DNA from: Streptomyces sp. NA02950
GTDB lineage: Bacteria; Actinomycetota; Actinomycetes; Streptomycetales; Streptomycetaceae
DNA: 64,000 nucleotides
Direction: 5' to 3'
Assembly (NCBI RefSeq): GCF_013364155.1
Contig: NZ_CP054916.1
Span: 6,941,001 to 7,005,000 of the forward strand
The notes beneath the pieces are model-generated. The model was not told the DNA's origin, did not search any database, and worked only from the letters and a program-made list of their open reading frames with translations. This document shows positions 62,365-64,000 of this stretch, one piece after another. The translations under genes and the position numbers were made by a program. Within the stretch, counting starts at the first letter, position 1, and each line of letters starts with the position of its first letter.

Positions 62365-63336
62365 TCAGTCCAGCTCGGCGGCGTAGGGCGGTTCGGCACC
62401 CGCGCGCGAGCAGGTGAGCGCGGCGGCCCGCGCCGCGAAGCCCAGCACATCCCGCCACGCCGCCTCGTCCAGCTTGGCGAGCGCGGACGCCGACAGCGCG
62501 CCATGCGCCGCGAGCCGGTGCAGCAGCGCGGCGTTCACGGTGTCGCCCGCGCCGATGGTGTCCACGATCTCCACCGGCTCGCCCGGCACCGCACAGCCGG
62601 TGCCGTCCTGGCACCGCACACTCATCCCGTCCCCGCCATGGGTGAGCACCACCGCCGCCGGACCCGCCGCCAGCCACTCCCGTATGGCCGTGTCCGGCTC
62701 ATCGGAGCCCGCCAGCCAGGCCGCGTCCTCGACCGACAGCTTCAGCAGCCCGACATCCGGCAGCCAGCCGCGGAAGCGGGCCCGGTAGGCGTCCGCGTCC
62801 GCGATCAGCCCGGTGCGGATATTGGGGTCCAGCGCGGTGAAGACCCCGCGCCCCGCCTCACGCCGCAGCAGTGCCTCGTACGCACTGGCGCCCGGCTCCA
62901 GCACCAGGGAACAGGTGCCCAGCGACAGGGCGGTGACCCCGTCGGGCAGCGCGCCGGGCAGTTCGAAGAGCCGGTCCGCGGTGCCCTGGACATAGAAGCC
63001 GTAGCCCGCCGAACCATCGGCGCCGATGGACGCGACCGCGAGCGTGGTGGGCTCCGGGCCTCGCTGCACCAGCGCGGTGTCCACACCGTCCGCGCGCAGC
63101 CCGGACAGCAGCGCCTCGCCGAAGCTGTCGGTGGACACCCGTGAGCAGAACGCGGTGGGCGAACCCAGCCGGGCCAGCGCCATCGCGGTGTTGTACGGGC
63201 CACCGCCGCGGCGGGGCAGCAGCGCGGGCAGTTCACCACCCGCCGAGGGACCCGGCGGCGTCGTACTACCGGGCGTACTACCGGACGTACCACCGGGCAC
63301 GAGGTCGATCAGGGCTTCTCCGGCGACGACGATCAC
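62365..63336 (-). CDS. PfkB-family carbohydrate kinase (fructokinase/ribokinase-like)
   Basis: A 323-residue sugar kinase. The N-terminus VVAGEALIDLVPGG is typical of fructokinases, GGGPYNTAMALARLG is the first PfkB signature, and VDTIGAGDTVNAALLHRL is the second, with the catalytic Asp in GAGD. A Gly/Ser/Thr/Pro insert (about residues 16-34) follows the first strand and stems from imperfect CGTACTACCGGG repeats (about 63257-63296). The GTG start has AAAGGA upstream. It lies 33 bp after the LacI-type regulator gene on the same strand, so the sugar is probably that regulator's inducer. Confidence 0.9.
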   Translation of the reverse strand: MIVVAGEALIDLVPGGTSGSTPGSTTPPGPSAGGELPALLPRRGGGPYNTAMALARLGSPTAFCSRVSTDSFGEALLSGLRADGVDTALVQRGPEPTTLAVASIGADGSAGYGFYVQGTADRLFELPGALPDGVTALSLGTCSLVLEPGASAYEALLRREAGRGVFTALDPNIRTGLIADADAYRARFRGWLPDVGLLKLSVEDAAWLAGSDEPDTAIREWLAAGPAAVVLTHGGDGMSVRCQDGTGCAVPGEPVEIVDTIGAGDTVNAALLHRLAAHGALSASALAKLDEAAWRDVLGFAARAAALTCSRAGAEPPYAAELD

Positions 63337-63369
63337 GGGACGGATCCTTTCCTGGTGCGGACCGGGGTC

Positions 63370-64000
63370 TCAGGCGGCACAGCCGCAGGAGGTGCGATGA
63401 ACAAAGGAACAGGGCAGCCGGACGGTCCGGGGTGGCCGTGCCGGGTCCGCCAGCCGTTCGAGCAGCAGCCCCAGCGCGGTACTGCCGATCTCCCGGCTGG
63501 GCTGGGCGATCGCGGTGAGTCCGGGGGAGAACACATCGGCCCAGGAGAAGTCGTCGAAGCAGACGAGCGCGATGTCGTCCGGTACGGCGAGCCCCGCCGC
63601 CCGCAGGGCGCGCAGCGCGCCGATGGTCATCGTGTTGTTCGCGGTGATGATCGCGGTGGGTGGTTCGGGGAGGGCGAGCAGCCGGTGCGTGGCCTCCTCG
63701 GCGCCCTGCGCCTCGGAGTGGCCGCCCGCCAGCAGCTCCGGTGCGAACGGCAGCCCGCGCAGCAGCAGTCCGGCCCGGTAACCGGCGATCCGCTCGGTGG
63801 TGGTGCTCAGCCCAGGCTCCCCGGCGACCAGGCCGATCCGGGTGTGGCCGAGGTCGGCGAGATGGAGGACCAACTGCTCGACCGGGGCGGTGTTCTCGGC
63901 ACACACCTGGTCGTGGCCGTCGCCCACCAGCCGGTCGAGGAAGACCGCGGGCACCTCGCGCCGGGTCAGATAGTCCACCAGCGCCGAGGGCTCGGCGGAC
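63370..64000 (-). CDS. LacI-family transcriptional regulator (5' end outside window)
   Basis: The frame is open to the right edge, giving about 210 C-terminal residues of a LacI/GalR regulator. LVGDGHDQVCAENTAPVEQLVLHLADLGHTRIGLVAGEPGLSTTTERIAGYRAGL and PPTAIITANNTMTIGALRALRAAGLAVPDDIALVCFDDFSWADVFSPGLTAIAQPSREIGSTALGLLLERL are the two-lobed sugar-binding domain with the usual domain-joining and dimer motifs. The DNA-binding HTH is outside the window. The end has RLPCSFVHRTSCGCAA, with two close Cys. It precedes the PfkB kinase gene and probably represses its operon. Confidence 0.93.
   Translation of the reverse strand, partial: SAEPSALVDYLTRREVPAVFLDRLVGDGHDQVCAENTAPVEQLVLHLADLGHTRIGLVAGEPGLSTTTERIAGYRAGLLLRGLPFAPELLAGGHSEAQGAEEATHRLLALPEPPTAIITANNTMTIGALRALRAAGLAVPDDIALVCFDDFSWADVFSPGLTAIAQPSREIGSTALGLLLERLADPARPPRTVRLPCSFVHRTSCGCAA

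Overview
The window is 64 kb of a high-GC actinobacterial chromosome, almost certainly from a Streptomyces. The evidence is the strong G/C bias at third codon positions, frequent GTG starts and four-base GTGA/ATGA gene overlaps, a TIR-flanked repeat and the GGCGCGGGGAACTGCGCGAG intergenic repeat of kinds I know from this genus, and the gene order uvrA - ter genes - uvrB - rpsA - polA - livJHMGF - ANTAR regulator - tRNA-Leu - pyk, which I recall from Streptomyces core chromosomes. The species cannot be named from the sequence. Apart from edge-truncated genes and one shortened beta-helix gene, the reading frames look intact.

Layout. 1-10 kb: the end of a secreted trypsin-like protease, a VOC protein, a 193-bp MITE-like element, chorismate mutase, aminopeptidase N, a two-gene hydroxamate-siderophore-type module (decarboxylase plus N-monooxygenase, without the acyltransferase and synthetase that normally accompany it), an unknown protein and a Tat-exported 5'-nucleotidase. 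10-21 kb: NUDIX hydrolase, SIMPL protein, pyruvate kinase, a free-standing LAGLIDADG-type gene beside tRNA-Leu(CAA), an ANTAR response regulator, and a complete branched-chain amino acid ABC transporter. 21-32 kb: thioesterase, FdhF/YdeP-like molybdopterin oxidoreductase, polA, a secreted lytic transglycosylase-like protein, a 44-residue peptide, a DUF3068 protein, and a small toxin-antitoxin pair. 32-40 kb: HrpB-like helicase, methyltransferase, rpsA with a clear promoter and terminator, a shortened beta-helix protein under a striking palindrome, a PAC2 protein and coaE. 40-50 kb: small conserved or accessory genes (TPR, DUF6343, ADP-ribosylglycohydrolase, TetR regulator, FUSC-like membrane protein, PemK/MazF-like protein, DUF1697, degenerate uridine kinase, two tandem DUF4360 proteins, ogt, glycerophosphodiesterase, DUF4177). 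50-64 kb: uvrB, terD, a TerD-FtsK-like fusion, terC behind a yybP-ykoY manganese riboswitch, an MHS-family transporter, a metallo-beta-lactamase-fold hydrolase, uvrA, and a PfkB sugar kinase next to a LacI-type regulator cut by the window edge.

How it fits together. DNA repair is the strongest theme (polA, uvrA, uvrB, ogt). Three of these (polA, uvrB, ogt) and one unknown gene at 30699 carry the same leaderless promoter, matching the TTGTCRGTG-N8-TANNNT motif of the RecA-independent, PafBC-type mycobacterial DNA damage response. I regard this shared promoter as the most useful observation. A second theme is metals and stress: ter genes, an Mn riboswitch, a CsoR-like palindrome and the siderophore-type pair. 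The rest is housekeeping plus scattered regulatory dyads and short tandem repeats.
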